64,000 bases of DNA from Clostridiales bacterium (GCA_017478485.1 JAFVDI010000031.1:186001-250000), one strand, 5' to 3'. Counted from the stretch's first letter, positions 33,079-41,347 are shown. Made by a program: numbers and translations. Notes: a model not told the origin generated them from the sequence alone.

Positions 33079-35700
33079 ATGAATATAGAATTCACCGGCA
33101 AGAACGGCACTTTCAGAACTGACGAAGCTGACAAGACCAGCTACCTGTATTTACCTGTCGGAAGTCCTTCCGGAGTAATGGGCTCTGTCACTCCCAGAGG
33201 CGGCGGTGACACCAAGCTTTCACAGGACCGTTTCTTCCTCCATCCCGTTGTGGTCGAGGATCTTCAGGAGTCCATGTATTCGCGTAATTTCTGGCTCTAT
33301 ATCGACGACGTCGGTCTTAAATCTGCGACAGGTTTTTCGCTGAGTCAGTTAGGCTCTGAAGATGATGCCATCCTTGAAGCGGGATTCCTCTGGCAGAAGA
33401 CAACCAGAAAGATCGCTGACGGAATAAAGGCTGAGGTTCTGTTCTTCGCCCCTGCAGGTTCCGAAAAGGCGGAGATAATGCAGGTTACGGTTACCAATGA
33501 AGGAACAGGTGATGTTTCATTCATTCCTTCTGCCGCTGTTCCCGTATTCGCGCGCGGTGCCGATCACTTAAGAGATCACAGGCACGTAACTTCGCTCCTC
33601 AATGTAATTGAAGTTCTGGAAGACGGTATCGAAGTAAGGCCGACGATGGCTTTTGACGAGAGAGGACATCACAGGACAACTGATACTTATGTCGTTCGCG
33701 CCCGTGACGGTGAAGGCAATCTGCCAGAAGGCATCGATCCGACAGTACTCGATTTTACGGGCGACGGCGGGAATCTCCTCGCTCCCGACGGAGCGAAGAT
33801 CAGCCAGGGCATGGTCCCTGGATCCGTAGTTACCGGACAGGAAGCATTTGCGGGCATCAAGTTTTTGAAAAAGACTTTGGCTCCCGGAGCGAGCGCCGTA
33901 TATAACGTTGTCCTCGGCTTTGACGGTGAGGGCGGCAAGTATCTTGACAGCGCCAATGTAAGCGCTGCTTTTGAAGAAGTTAGATCCTACTGGGAAAACG
34001 AGAAGATCATCCACACGAAGACCGGCGATAAGCTTTTCGACGGATGGATGGAATGGGTCAGCGTTCAGCCCGCTCTGCGCAAGCTTTACGGATGTTCGTT
34101 CCTTCCTTACCACGACTACGGCAGGGGAGGAAGAGGATGGCGTGACCTCTGGCAGGATTCTCTCGCGCTGCTGCTTAGAAATCCCGCTGATGCCAGGGAT
34201 GACCTCATCAGTTATTTCGCCGGCGTGCGCATGGACGGTTCAAATGCCACCATCATCGGTTCAAAGAAGGGCGAGTTCATCGCTGACCGCAACGGTATCC
34301 CGAGAGTGTGGATGGACCACGGTTTCTGGCCTGTGTTCACCGTTGATCTTTATCTCAGCAGAACCGGAGATTACGATTTCCTTTTCGAGGAGCAGCCGTA
34401 TTTTAAGGACCGCATGATCTTCAGGGGCGAACGCTTTGATGATGAGTTCGATCCTAATTCCGATCCGAAGGAATTCACCATTTCCGGAGAACTCTATAAA
34501 GGCACTGTTCTCGAGCACATGCTCACCGAGACTGTAACGCAGTTCTTTGACTGCGGAGAGCACGGCAACATGAGGCTCAGGGGAGCTGACTGGAACGATG
34601 CTCTCGATATGGCTTCCGCAAAGGGCGAGAGCGTTGCATTTACCGCAGCTTATGCTGGAGCGCTTGCCATGCTTGCTTCGATCATCAGAAACTGCGGCAG
34701 ATCCGACATCGCAGTATTTGAAGAACTCATCAACCTGATCTGCGCCGATGAGTATGATGACCCCGCCGTTAAGAGGCAGCTCCTTTTGGACTATGAGGCC
34801 AGCGTAGCAAAGAACGTCTCCGGATCCATGATGATAATGGATGCCGGTAAACTTGCTTCACAACTCGAACAGATGGCTGAATGCATCAGAAAGCACATTC
34901 GCGAAAACGAGACGGTCACCGACGGCAAGGGCAACAGGTGGTTCAACGGTTATTACGACAATGATTCAAAGCAGGTTGAAGGCGTCGTGAACGGTGATGT
35001 CCGCATGATGCTGACCTCGCAGGTATTCCCGGTAATGTTCGGCACGGCTGATGAAGCAGCCGTGAAGGATGTCATCAAAGCATGCGACGAATATCTGTAT
35101 GCACCCGCGCTCGGAGGCTACAGGCTCAACACGGATTTCCATGAAGTCAAGATGAACTTGGGCAGGGCATTCGGCTTTGCATATGGCGAAAAGGAGAACG
35201 GCGCGGTATTCTGCCATATGGCAGTCATGTATGCATTTGCTCTTTATGCTAGAGGCTTTGTCAGGGAAGGTTTCAAGGTTTTCAATAATCTGTTCACCCA
35301 GAGCATGAGCGAAGACGGAAGGATGTATCCCGGCATCCCAGAGTACTTCAACGGTCAGGGCAGGGGAATGTATCCTTATCTGACGGGTGCCGCCAGCTGG
35401 GCAGTGCTACTTGTTCTCACAAAGATGTTCGGCGTCTCTTCCGCCAACGGAAAGATCAAGCTCGAACCCGCGCTCCTAGCGTCGCAGTTCGACAGCGAAG
35501 GCCGCGCTTCCGTAGTTGCTTACCAGAAGGGGAAACCTTTCACTCTGACTTATGTAAATCCCGGCAGGCTTGACGCGGGTTCATACCGCATCGTTTCTGT
35601 CACTGCGGGCGGCAGGAAACTGGAGCTCGAAGACGGAGGATTCATTCCCGAAGAGGCATTTGAGGGAGAGTGCCCCGAGATAATCTGCGAGCTGGGGTGA
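33079..35700 (+). CDS. GH94 family beta-glucan phosphorylase (cellobiose phosphorylase-like)
   Basis: 873 residues. The N-terminal beta-sandwich (~1-300) leads into an (alpha/alpha)6 barrel. Barrel motifs are G-R-G-G-R-G-W-R-D-L-W-Q-D near 350, V-W-M-D-H-G-F-W near 415, and G-A-D-W-N-D-A-L-D with the general-acid Asp at 507. The G-Y-x-L-N-T-D and G-A-A-S-W regions near 690 and 775 complete the phosphate/substrate site. GH94 enzymes split beta-linked disaccharides with inorganic phosphate to give glucose-1-phosphate. Specificity among cellobiose, laminaribiose, cellobionate and sophorose types cannot be settled by eye. No signal peptide is present. With the intracellular GH3 it suggests uptake and energy-saving phosphorolysis of oligosaccharides. 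Confidence 0.9.
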   Translation: MNIEFTGKNGTFRTDEADKTSYLYLPVGSPSGVMGSVTPRGGGDTKLSQDRFFLHPVVVEDLQESMYSRNFWLYIDDVGLKSATGFSLSQLGSEDDAILEAGFLWQKTTRKIADGIKAEVLFFAPAGSEKAEIMQVTVTNEGTGDVSFIPSAAVPVFARGADHLRDHRHVTSLLNVIEVLEDGIEVRPTMAFDERGHHRTTDTYVVRARDGEGNLPEGIDPTVLDFTGDGGNLLAPDGAKISQGMVPGSVVTGQEAFAGIKFLKKTLAPGASAVYNVVLGFDGEGGKYLDSANVSAAFEEVRSYWENEKIIHTKTGDKLFDGWMEWVSVQPALRKLYGCSFLPYHDYGRGGRGWRDLWQDSLALLLRNPADARDDLISYFAGVRMDGSNATIIGSKKGEFIADRNGIPRVWMDHGFWPVFTVDLYLSRTGDYDFLFEEQPYFKDRMIFRGERFDDEFDPNSDPKEFTISGELYKGTVLEHMLTETVTQFFDCGEHGNMRLRGADWNDALDMASAKGESVAFTAAYAGALAMLASIIRNCGRSDIAVFEELINLICADEYDDPAVKRQLLLDYEASVAKNVSGSMMIMDAGKLASQLEQMAECIRKHIRENETVTDGKGNRWFNGYYDNDSKQVEGVVNGDVRMMLTSQVFPVMFGTADEAAVKDVIKACDEYLYAPALGGYRLNTDFHEVKMNLGRAFGFAYGEKENGAVFCHMAVMYAFALYARGFVREGFKVFNNLFTQSMSEDGRMYPGIPEYFNGQGRGMYPYLTGAASWAVLLVLTKMFGVSSANGKIKLEPALLASQFDSEGRASVVAYQKGKPFTLTYVNPGRLDAGSYRIVSVTAGGRKLELEDGGFIPEEAFEGECPEIICELG

Positions 35701-35716
35701 CGGAGTAGTTTGTTGT

Positions 35717-35949
35717 CTCGAAAACCGTCTCTATAGTAGAGCAGGTTTTCGAGCAATATGGACTATTTTGCCCCGAAAATCCAGCAAACCGTCTCTATAG
35801 TAGAGCAGGTTTTCGAGCAAAATGGACTGTTTTGCCCTGAAAATCCAGCAAACCGTCTCTATAGTAGAGCAGTTTTTCGAGCAATATGGACTGTTTTGCC
35901 CCGAAAATCCAGCAAACTGTCTCTATAGCAGAGCAGGTTTTCGAGCAAT
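35717..35949. repeat. Tandem 64-bp hairpin repeat array (3.5 copies)
   Basis: Copies start at 35722, 35786, 35850 and 35914, exactly 64 bases apart. The last is cut off at about 35949. Each begins AAACCGTCTCTATAGTAGAG and can fold AAACC-x2-CTCTA-TAG-TAGAG-x2-GGTTT. The same GGTTTTCG arm can alternatively pair with the downstream CGAAAATCC of the unit. Copies differ at only a few bases. The array fills the gap between GH94 and the convergent nuclease-like gene, so it may work as a bidirectional terminator or mRNA 3' stabiliser. It is not CRISPR, because the inter-repeat bases are themselves repeated. Confidence 0.85.
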
Positions 35950-35979
35950 TCATGTGACTATCAATAATCCCAAGACAGC

Positions 35980-36786
35980 CTAGCGCTCATTTCTGATACA
36001 AGGCGGCTGGCAATGTTCCCAATCCAGTGCGCTGTCAGGGATCAGTGTCTCAAATGCGCTGAGTATCTGTGCGGCGAAATACTCTTCATCGAAATTGTAT
36101 TTGTCATACATAAAACAATAGATGATCTCACGTCCCGGACGGTAGTGGTTTGATGAATAGAAGTTTATTTTCTGAGCAGTTGTCCTTGAATACTCATACT
36201 TATCTGTCATTCCGCATATCTCAGCATAAATGCAGCGGTCGATCTCGAAAAATGACAATAGATAATCGGGAACATATCCGTCAGGATTATTAATATCAAG
36301 AGCGGCCTCATATTTGAAGGGAATACCAAGAGCCCGAAAAATATTCTTACCCATCAGTTCATTTTTTGACCGGAGGACATCTTCTCCGCTGTAGACCGGG
36401 TGCTCGGCCATGACGGCATTTGAGTTGTCGCACGCTTCATCAAAATAGCGGTTGTCCATGTGGTGCGGATCATAAGAACTTACTATCGGAAACCTGACCA
36501 TTGGCGGTTCAAATGTATACGTTGAGTGCCAGTCAACTAGAAGTTTTTCGTATTCTGATCTTAAGATAAGGTAACGTTCGATCTGGGGAGTATATATTAT
36601 TCCTTGAGGACTTTCCATTTTGTACCGCTTCTGATTCTTTTGAGAAACGGTTTCATCTTGAGGATCATAAGTAATATAAACACATCTCTTCCCAAGGTGT
36701 GTTCCGAATCTGCCGTGGACCATCTGCCTGAGCAAATGCTCGCGGTAACGTATCTTTACAGCATGGGTCTTTATCGGTAAATGCAT
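35980..36786 (-). CDS. PD-(D/E)XK nuclease-like protein, unknown function
   Basis: 268 residues; GGGAGG lies 7 bases before the ATG. The region ~135-225 has the layout of a clostridial restriction-endonuclease-fold family: E-L-M-G-K-N-I-F-R-A-L-G-I-P-F-K-Y-E, then V-P-D-Y-L-L, then I-Y-A-E-I-C-G-M, and later a K-I-N-F-Y-S-S helix. The expected (D/E)-x-K half-motif reads E-I-C, so the catalytic Lys is replaced by Cys. Relatives that I recall carry E-H-x-G-M here, so the family may use another residue or be non-catalytic. It is convergent with GH94 across the 64-bp repeat array. No methylase or toxin gene adjoins it. Confidence 0.55.
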   Translation of the reverse strand: MHLPIKTHAVKIRYREHLLRQMVHGRFGTHLGKRCVYITYDPQDETVSQKNQKRYKMESPQGIIYTPQIERYLILRSEYEKLLVDWHSTYTFEPPMVRFPIVSSYDPHHMDNRYFDEACDNSNAVMAEHPVYSGEDVLRSKNELMGKNIFRALGIPFKYEAALDINNPDGYVPDYLLSFFEIDRCIYAEICGMTDKYEYSRTTAQKINFYSSNHYRPGREIIYCFMYDKYNFDEEYFAAQILSAFETLIPDSALDWEHCQPPCIRNER

Positions 36787-36838
36787 ACTTGAGCCTCCCT
36801 GGTGGAACTATTGTATGCACGAATCCCGGATGAAAGAG

Positions 36839-36868
36839 CCGACAAATACCGACAAAAACCGACAAGGG
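36839..36868. repeat. Three tandem decamers upstream of the nuclease-like gene
   Basis: CCGACAAATA, CCGACAAAAA and CCGACAAGGG follow one another with a 10-base period, about one helical turn. They lie 52-82 bases upstream of the minus-strand start at 36786. On the coding strand this reads as TTGTCGG repeated three times. The arrangement suits an operator or activator site. Confidence 0.55.
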
Positions 36869-36882
36869 TTCAGCGGGCCATA

Positions 36883-37347
36883 TTACTTTTTTAACCTATT
36901 TAATGCATCCTGCATCTTCTTGTTTTCGGCGTTTTCTTCCATACGCATGATCACTGAGCTTACAACGGTGCAGACCGAGAATGACACAATGAAGCCGATC
37001 CATGCGCGCGGATCGTTCAGAGGAAACCAACTGAATACTACGGCAAACACGGTTATCGCCACCAGGATCGTAACAAAGAACAATATGTTGCGTACGACCA
37101 GTGCCATGTTTTTAATGACCAGATCCGTGAGGAAGAGGTTTTGTGCGACAGTTATTATGAGTACCAGAAACAGGAGCTGAAGCAGCGTTGCCGTTGAAAG
37201 GCCTTTGGAACCGAGCGCGAAAAGAGATGAAACACTTCCGGCTTCGTTGCCTATGATAAGGTTGATGACGATAAATAACAGCACTACGATACCGTAACTG
37301 GTAAACAGCTCTTTTATATAATCGAAAATGTTCTTTTTCTCTTCCAT
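36883..37347 (-). CDS. DUF3021 family membrane protein
   Basis: 154 residues. Four hydrophobic segments (~18-38, 52-70, 85-103, 108-135) are followed by a charged C-terminal helix. DUF3021 proteins are typically encoded directly after a LytTR regulator and are thought to control its activity from the membrane. Here the ATG overlaps the LytTR stop codon (TAATG), which supports a functional pair. It is the last gene of the four-gene minus-strand ABC operon. Confidence 0.88.
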   Translation of the reverse strand: MEEKKNIFDYIKELFTSYGIVVLLFIVINLIIGNEAGSVSSLFALGSKGLSTATLLQLLFLVLIITVAQNLFLTDLVIKNMALVVRNILFFVTILVAITVFAVVFSWFPLNDPRAWIGFIVSFSVCTVVSSVIMRMEENAENKKMQDALNRLKK

Positions 37348-37787
37348 TATCTTAACCCCAGCTTTCTTCTGAGTTCGTCTGAGTACATGCGGGAAACGAC
37401 GATCTGTTCGCCGTTCTGAAGCGTGATCCTGATCTTGCGGTTGACGTCGGCTTTAAGACTCTTTATCTTGCGCAGGTTAACAATGCTCTGCTTGCTGATG
37501 CGCAGAAAATCACGCGCAACGAGATCCTGCTCCAGTTCGTAGAGCTTGAGCTCGGACTCGTAGTTTTCCGTGGCTGTGTAAACGAAAGTCTTTCTGTCGA
37601 CGGCTTCTATGTATAAGATCCTGTCCGTTTCCAGAAGATATGTCTCGTTGTCTTTGCGTACTGCGATCTGCATGTCTATCATGCGCATCATGGCAACGAT
37701 CCTTTCGATGTCGCTGTTAAGATGAGGCGCACGGATGGTTATTTCGGTATCATCGTATTTGCCGTCTATATCAAGATTGATCTTCAT
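37347..37787 (-). CDS. LytTR-family DNA-binding regulator
   Basis: 146 residues from the ATG at 37787, which overlaps the permease stop (TGATG). A GTG one codon earlier is possible. The N-terminal ~45 residues are a short non-receiver segment. The LytTR domain (~48-146) shows I-L-Y-I-E-A-V-D-R-K, L-E-Q-D-L, F-L-R-I-S-K-Q-S-I-V-N-L-R-K-I-K and V-S-R-M-Y-S-D-E-L-R-R-K-L-G. There is no phospho-acceptor domain, so activity is probably set by the DUF3021 partner. Candidate binding repeats 21 bases apart lie upstream of the operon at 39403-39430. Confidence 0.92.
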   Translation of the reverse strand: MKINLDIDGKYDDTEITIRAPHLNSDIERIVAMMRMIDMQIAVRKDNETYLLETDRILYIEAVDRKTFVYTATENYESELKLYELEQDLVARDFLRISKQSIVNLRKIKSLKADVNRKIRITLQNGEQIVVSRMYSDELRRKLGLR

Positions 37788-38473
37788 CACTCTAGTCCTT
37801 TTTTCTTGAAGGCTGCAAAGAAGAGCAGGAGGGCAAGAGCCCCGTTGAGTACTACAGTCAGGACAGCCTCAGGTCTGATCGCGTCAAAAGACATCCGGTT
37901 CATCAGGACCTTCAGCTGTTGTGTATAGAAGATCCCTGCAACCTTTTCTATTTTATCATTGAACATAGCGAGCATAGGAGCAAATGAAAATACCAGCATG
38001 ACCGGCATGAAGAGTGATGTGGCTGTCATCTGGTTTGCTGAGAATATTCCGATGCAGGCACCCATTGTGATCGAGATAATGAAGCCGGCGGCCATTATGC
38101 AAAGATAAAAAGGAATGACTGAGGAAGGGAGCCCGGTTGCCATTACACCTGCGCCTGCCATGCAGAGCGTCCAGACATAAATTCCGATCCCCGCAATGTA
38201 TTCCCATGGCTTTACGTTAGCCATCATGAGCACACGCAGCGTGTTCTTTTCTTTCTCTTCCGAAATGATCGATGCGACGGATGTGAGCGGCGCCATGCCC
38301 ATATACATTACAGAGAACAGCTTTGTGAAGAAGAATTCAGGCATGTCAGGAACTTTGACGGCGTTTTCCATTATAAGCGTCATGACCGGAAACATCAGAA
38401 ACTGAATGAGTACTGTCTTGTTCTTTAATGTATCTTTTAACTCTTTCTTTATTATTACCAACGTATTATGCAT
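37787..38473 (-). CDS. ABC-2 type transporter permease
   Basis: 228 residues from the ATG at 38473, with GGAGG upstream. The longer open frame extends into the ATPase gene. Six hydrophobic segments are visible. The ABC-2 permease pattern S-E-E-K-E-K-N-T-L-R-V-L-M near residue 75 is the cytoplasmic coupling helix typical of drug or bacteriocin exporters. It is coupled to the ATPase by an 8-base overlap and to LytTR by a 1-base overlap. It probably exports a peptide or lipophilic compound. The substrate is unknown. Confidence 0.9.
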   Translation of the reverse strand: MHNTLVIIKKELKDTLKNKTVLIQFLMFPVMTLIMENAVKVPDMPEFFFTKLFSVMYMGMAPLTSVASIISEEKEKNTLRVLMMANVKPWEYIAGIGIYVWTLCMAGAGVMATGLPSSVIPFYLCIMAAGFIISITMGACIGIFSANQMTATSLFMPVMLVFSFAPMLAMFNDKIEKVAGIFYTQQLKVLMNRMSFDAIRPEAVLTVVLNGALALLLFFAAFKKKGLE

Positions 38474-39329
38474 ATCTGACCTCCGCGTCGTTTTCAAGGT
38501 TTCTTCCTGTCAGTTCTATGAACACTGTTTCCAGGTTCGGCTCGGAAGAATGTATGGTTTCGATCACTCCCTGTCTCAAAAGAGCACATATCCTGTCGGC
38601 GGATCTTTCACTGTAGTCAAGATCTAAGTCTTCTCCTGTTTTGAGATGGATGCTGACGGTTCTTTTGTGATCGTATCTTCTGCAGATATCGGAAGGAGTG
38701 CCTTTGTCTACGATCTTTCCTTCGTTTAAGAGCGCGACCTCATCGCAAAGCACAGCGGCTTCTTCCATGTTGTGTGTTGTGAGGAAGACTGTGCATCCGG
38801 CAGCCTTGCGGTTCAGAATGAGCTTATGGATGTATTTCATCGTCGCGGGATCGAGACCGCTCGTGGGTTCGTCAAGAAAAAGGATCTTTGGTGATACCAT
38901 AAAGACCCTTGCAAGCCTGAGTCTGGCGCGCATGCCCTTGGAAAGCTTCATTGCGGGTTTCCCGGCAGCTTCCTTCAGGCCAACCTCTTCTAATGCGGGC
39001 ATGATATTTGAATGTCCTATCCCGTAGATGTCTGCAAAGATCTTCAGGTTATCCGTGCAGGAAAGTCTTTCGTAGACTCCGTGTTCGTCCATCATGATCC
39101 CGATCTGCTTTTTGTCCGTGCCTGTGAGATCTGAAACATTCTTTCCGAAGACCGAGACGTTTCCACTGTCTAACCCAAGCTGGCCTGTGATCACTTTTAT
39201 CAGAGTGGTCTTTCCGGCTCCCGACGGGCCGAGAAGACCGAAGATCATTCCGGGCTTTATATCGAGATCGATACCCGAAAGGACCTTTTTGCCGTCAAAA
39301 CTCTTGCAGATATTATTTGCATTTATCAT
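38466..39329 (-). CDS. ABC transporter ATP-binding protein
   Basis: 287 residues. Walker A G-P-S-G-A-G-K-T-T near residue 34, a Q-loop region with G-I-M-M-D-E, signature motif L-S-K-G-M (a usual variant of LSGGQ in ABC-2 exporters), Walker B K-I-L-F-L-D-E-P-T and switch T-T-H-N are all intact. The C-terminal ~70 residues form the DUF4162-like extension of drug-exporter ATPases. It is the first gene of the operon ATPase-permease-LytTR-DUF3021. AAAGGAG lies about 8 bases upstream of the ATG. Confidence 0.95.
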   Translation of the reverse strand: MINANNICKSFDGKKVLSGIDLDIKPGMIFGLLGPSGAGKTTLIKVITGQLGLDSGNVSVFGKNVSDLTGTDKKQIGIMMDEHGVYERLSCTDNLKIFADIYGIGHSNIMPALEEVGLKEAAGKPAMKLSKGMRARLRLARVFMVSPKILFLDEPTSGLDPATMKYIHKLILNRKAAGCTVFLTTHNMEEAAVLCDEVALLNEGKIVDKGTPSDICRRYDHKRTVSIHLKTGEDLDLDYSERSADRICALLRQGVIETIHSSEPNLETVFIELTGRNLENDAEVRYA

Positions 39330-39402
39330 GTGAATTCTCCTTTGGCTTTTGCTGGCTCAAAACTAACAAAGGCCGAAAGGGTATTCAACTGAACATGACG
39401 TG

Positions 39403-39430
39403 AGTTGCCTGCAGCGTTACATAAGTTGCC
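39403..39430 (-). promoter_or_regulatory. Candidate LytTR operator, two direct repeats
   Basis: The minus strand carries GGCAACT at 39424-39430 and again at 39403-39409, exactly 21 bases apart, about 75-100 bases upstream of the ABC ATPase start. LytTR proteins typically bind two direct repeats spaced two helical turns apart. Since the operon encodes a LytTR regulator, autoregulation is the simplest reading. Confidence 0.6.
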
Positions 39431-39438
39431 AAAAACGG

Positions 39439-39969
39439 TCAGAGATAATCCTTTATCACGTCATCTGTCCAGACGTGTGCTTCGACATATCTTTCGGGTC
39501 CGTATCTGCCGTCATCGTTCCATTCCTGGGGAAGTCCGTACTTTTCGATGACTTTGAGGATGCCTTCGTAATCGTAGACTTTCTCCCTGTATTCTTTTCC
39601 GTCTTTGAAATTGAATGTCGGCATCGAATCGCCGTAAGTAAATGATATCTTGGATATGTCGAACTTTTCGACGGGTATCTTTATGCAATCGCTCTGCTCG
39701 TACCATGTGGAAAGCCAGCGGCTTTCTCCTAATACCATATAGTGCGGAGAATCAATGTCAGTAACTCCGCCGATCGCCAGAAATTCTTTGCGCAGCCTTG
39801 CTTCACAGTTAAGACGTCTGGTTATGTACTCTCCGTCTCTTTGCGCGCAGAAAGAATCAGGCTTTTCCTGCCTGATCTTTTCAAGGACCCTTTTAGCCTC
39901 TTCCCGGGGGATTGACGTGAGACTCCTGAACGGGCCTGTCCGTCTGTCGTAATAATGATAAAGATACAT
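39439..39969 (-). CDS. Conserved hypothetical protein, possibly leaderless
   Basis: 176 residues, soluble, rich in Tyr, Asp, Glu and Arg, without a signal peptide. It resembles a conserved Bacillota hypothetical family with an N-terminal Y-H-Y-Y-D-R-R-T-G-P-F and a tail rich in aromatic and acidic residues. I know no function. There is no ribosome site before the ATG. A TATAAT ends 6 bases upstream, so transcription should start at or next to the A of the ATG. The next internal Met is far downstream, so a later start is unlikely. Confidence 0.65.
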   Translation of the reverse strand: MYLYHYYDRRTGPFRSLTSIPREEAKRVLEKIRQEKPDSFCAQRDGEYITRRLNCEARLRKEFLAIGGVTDIDSPHYMVLGESRWLSTWYEQSDCIKIPVEKFDISKISFTYGDSMPTFNFKDGKEYREKVYDYEGILKVIEKYGLPQEWNDDGRYGPERYVEAHVWTDDVIKDYL

Positions 39970-39975
39970 GTAATG

Positions 39976-40004
39976 ATTATATTACTTGTTCTAACTGCCG
40001 TTAA
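39976..40004 (-). promoter_or_regulatory. Promoter predicting a leaderless transcript
   Basis: On the minus strand TTAACG (39999-40004) and a perfect TATAAT (39976-39981) are 17 bases apart. Only six bases separate the -10 from the ATG at 39969. Confidence 0.6.
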
Positions 40005-40067
40005 CTGCTGATACTTCCGGTGCACATGTGTTATATTTTGAACATAAAGAAAAGAGGGGGCTTATCT

Positions 40068-41081
40068 ATGAAAACCATATGTCTGGGAAAGACCGGTATA
40101 AGCGTTCCTCAGAATGCTTTCGGCGCACTTCCGATACAAAGGGTCAGCGAAGAAGAGGCGGTAAGCCTTTTGAGAAAAGCCTATGAAGGCGGAATGAGGT
40201 TCTTTGACACAGCGAGGGCATATTCCGACAGTGAAGTGAAAGTCGGAAAAGCTTTTGAAGGCATGCGCGACAAGGTCTATATCTCTTCCAAAACGATGGC
40301 AACTACAAGGGAGAAGTTTGAGGAAGACCTTGAAACGACCCTGACCAATCTCAAAACGGATTATATCGATATCTACCAGCTTCACTGCGCAGCCAGATGC
40401 TATACGGAAGAGGACGATCTTTATCAGTGCCTTGTCGAAGCAAAGAAGCAGGGCAGGATAAGGCACATCGGAATAACCGCGCACAAGATAGGCGTTGCGG
40501 AAGACATCGTTAAGAGCGGTCTTTACGAGACGCTGCAGTTCCCTTTTTCGTACCTGGCTTCAGAACGCGACATTGCCCTGGTCCAAAGCTGCAAAGAAGC
40601 TGACATGGGATTTATCGCAATGAAGGGCCTCTCGGGCGGACTCCTTACAAATTCAGAAGCATGCATGGCATTCATGAGCCAGTATGACGTTCTTCCGATC
40701 TGGGGAATACAGAGGCAGTCTGAACTCGATGAGTGGCTGGGCTTTTTCGAAAACGAAGTCACCATAACAAAGAAAATAAAGAACGTTATCGAAAAAGACA
40801 GGAACGAACTCCTCGGAGAGTTTTGCAGGGGGTGCGGCTACTGCATGCCCTGCACGGTGGATATCACGATCAACCAGTGCGCGAGGATGAGCCAGATGAT
40901 AAGAAGGGCGCCTTCGCAGAACTGGCTTACGGAACACTGGCAGAATGAGATGATGAAGATCGATTCGTGCGTTAACTGTTATATGTGCAAGACCAGATGC
41001 CCATATGAACTCGATATCCCGAATCTCCTGCGAAAGAACCTCAAAGATTACAAGGAGATACTGGCAGGCAAGAAAGTCTGA
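40068..41081 (+). CDS. Aldo/keto reductase with C-terminal 4Fe-4S ferredoxin-like domain
   Basis: 337 residues from the ATG at 40068, with AGAGGGGG upstream; the frame extends further without a ribosome site. The TIM-barrel AKR domain (~1-255) shows F-F-D-T-A-R-A-Y-S (Asp and Tyr of the catalytic tetrad), I-S-S-K-T (Lys) and Y-Q-L-H (His). The C-terminal ~80 residues have C-R-G-C-G-Y-C-M-P-C and then C-V-N-C-Y-M-C-K-T-R-C-P-Y, enough cysteines for one or two iron-sulfur clusters. This fused class is common in anaerobes as a putative ferredoxin-linked oxidoreductase. It is monocistronic, with a terminator about 95 bases downstream. The substrate is unknown. Confidence 0.92.
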   Translation: MKTICLGKTGISVPQNAFGALPIQRVSEEEAVSLLRKAYEGGMRFFDTARAYSDSEVKVGKAFEGMRDKVYISSKTMATTREKFEEDLETTLTNLKTDYIDIYQLHCAARCYTEEDDLYQCLVEAKKQGRIRHIGITAHKIGVAEDIVKSGLYETLQFPFSYLASERDIALVQSCKEADMGFIAMKGLSGGLLTNSEACMAFMSQYDVLPIWGIQRQSELDEWLGFFENEVTITKKIKNVIEKDRNELLGEFCRGCGYCMPCTVDITINQCARMSQMIRRAPSQNWLTEHWQNEMMKIDSCVNCYMCKTRCPYELDIPNLLRKNLKDYKEILAGKKV

Positions 41082-41107
41082 ACGGAATATCGATAATCAC
41101 GGGGCTG

Positions 41108-41138
41108 TTTTCGTGAACTGTGGCAATTTTCACGAAAA
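41108..41138. repeat. Intergenic inverted repeat
   Basis: Perfect 10-bp arms TTTTCGTGAA / TTCACGAAAA (41108-41117 and 41129-41138) surround an 11-base loop, and another TCACGAA follows at 41142. It lies between the aldo/keto reductase gene and its terminator. It is followed by too few T residues to be the terminator itself. Confidence 0.55.
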
Positions 41139-41176
41139 GCGTCACGAACCTTCCTGAAAACGAACTTTTTGATCTG

Positions 41177-41206
41177 AAGACCGGCAAAGGATGCCGGTCT
41201 TTTTCA
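41177..41206 (+). terminator. Rho-independent terminator of the aldo/keto reductase gene
   Basis: A 10-bp stem AAGACCGGCA / TGCCGGTCTT (41177-41186 and 41192-41201) with loop AAGGA runs into TTTTTC. Confidence 0.88.
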
Positions 41207-41265
41207 TGCCCGGAAACGGCCAACAAAAAATTTTAATAAATTTCCAAAAAATTACAGATTTCATC

Positions 41266-41294
41266 TTGCGTTAAAGAAACATTACAGATAGAAT
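41266..41294 (+). promoter_or_regulatory. Sigma-A promoter of the dcw cluster
   Basis: TTGCGT (41266-41271) and TAGAAT (41289-41294) are separated by 17 bases. The start would fall at about 41301, within the GTGG repeats. Confidence 0.65.
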
Positions 41295-41299
41295 ACAGT

Positions 41300-41347
41300 T
41301 GTGGTGATTTAGGGAGGAAATTCCCACTCTGGTGGTGGAAGGTGGAT
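41300..41347 (+). promoter_or_regulatory. Probable MraZ operator (GTGG/TGG repeats)
   Basis: Just downstream of the -10 are GTGGTG (41301), AGGGAGG (41311), TTCCCAC (41321) and a cluster TGGTGGTGGAAGGTGGATG (41330-41348). MraZ proteins autoregulate by binding short direct repeats with a TGG core near the start of their own operon. The position and repeat content fit; exact spacing of the functional repeats is not certain. Confidence 0.6.

Noticed and set aside
35717..35949. CRISPR array
   Set aside because: The stretches between the repeats are the same in every unit, so there are no spacers. No cas gene is present, and the whole 64-bp unit repeats.
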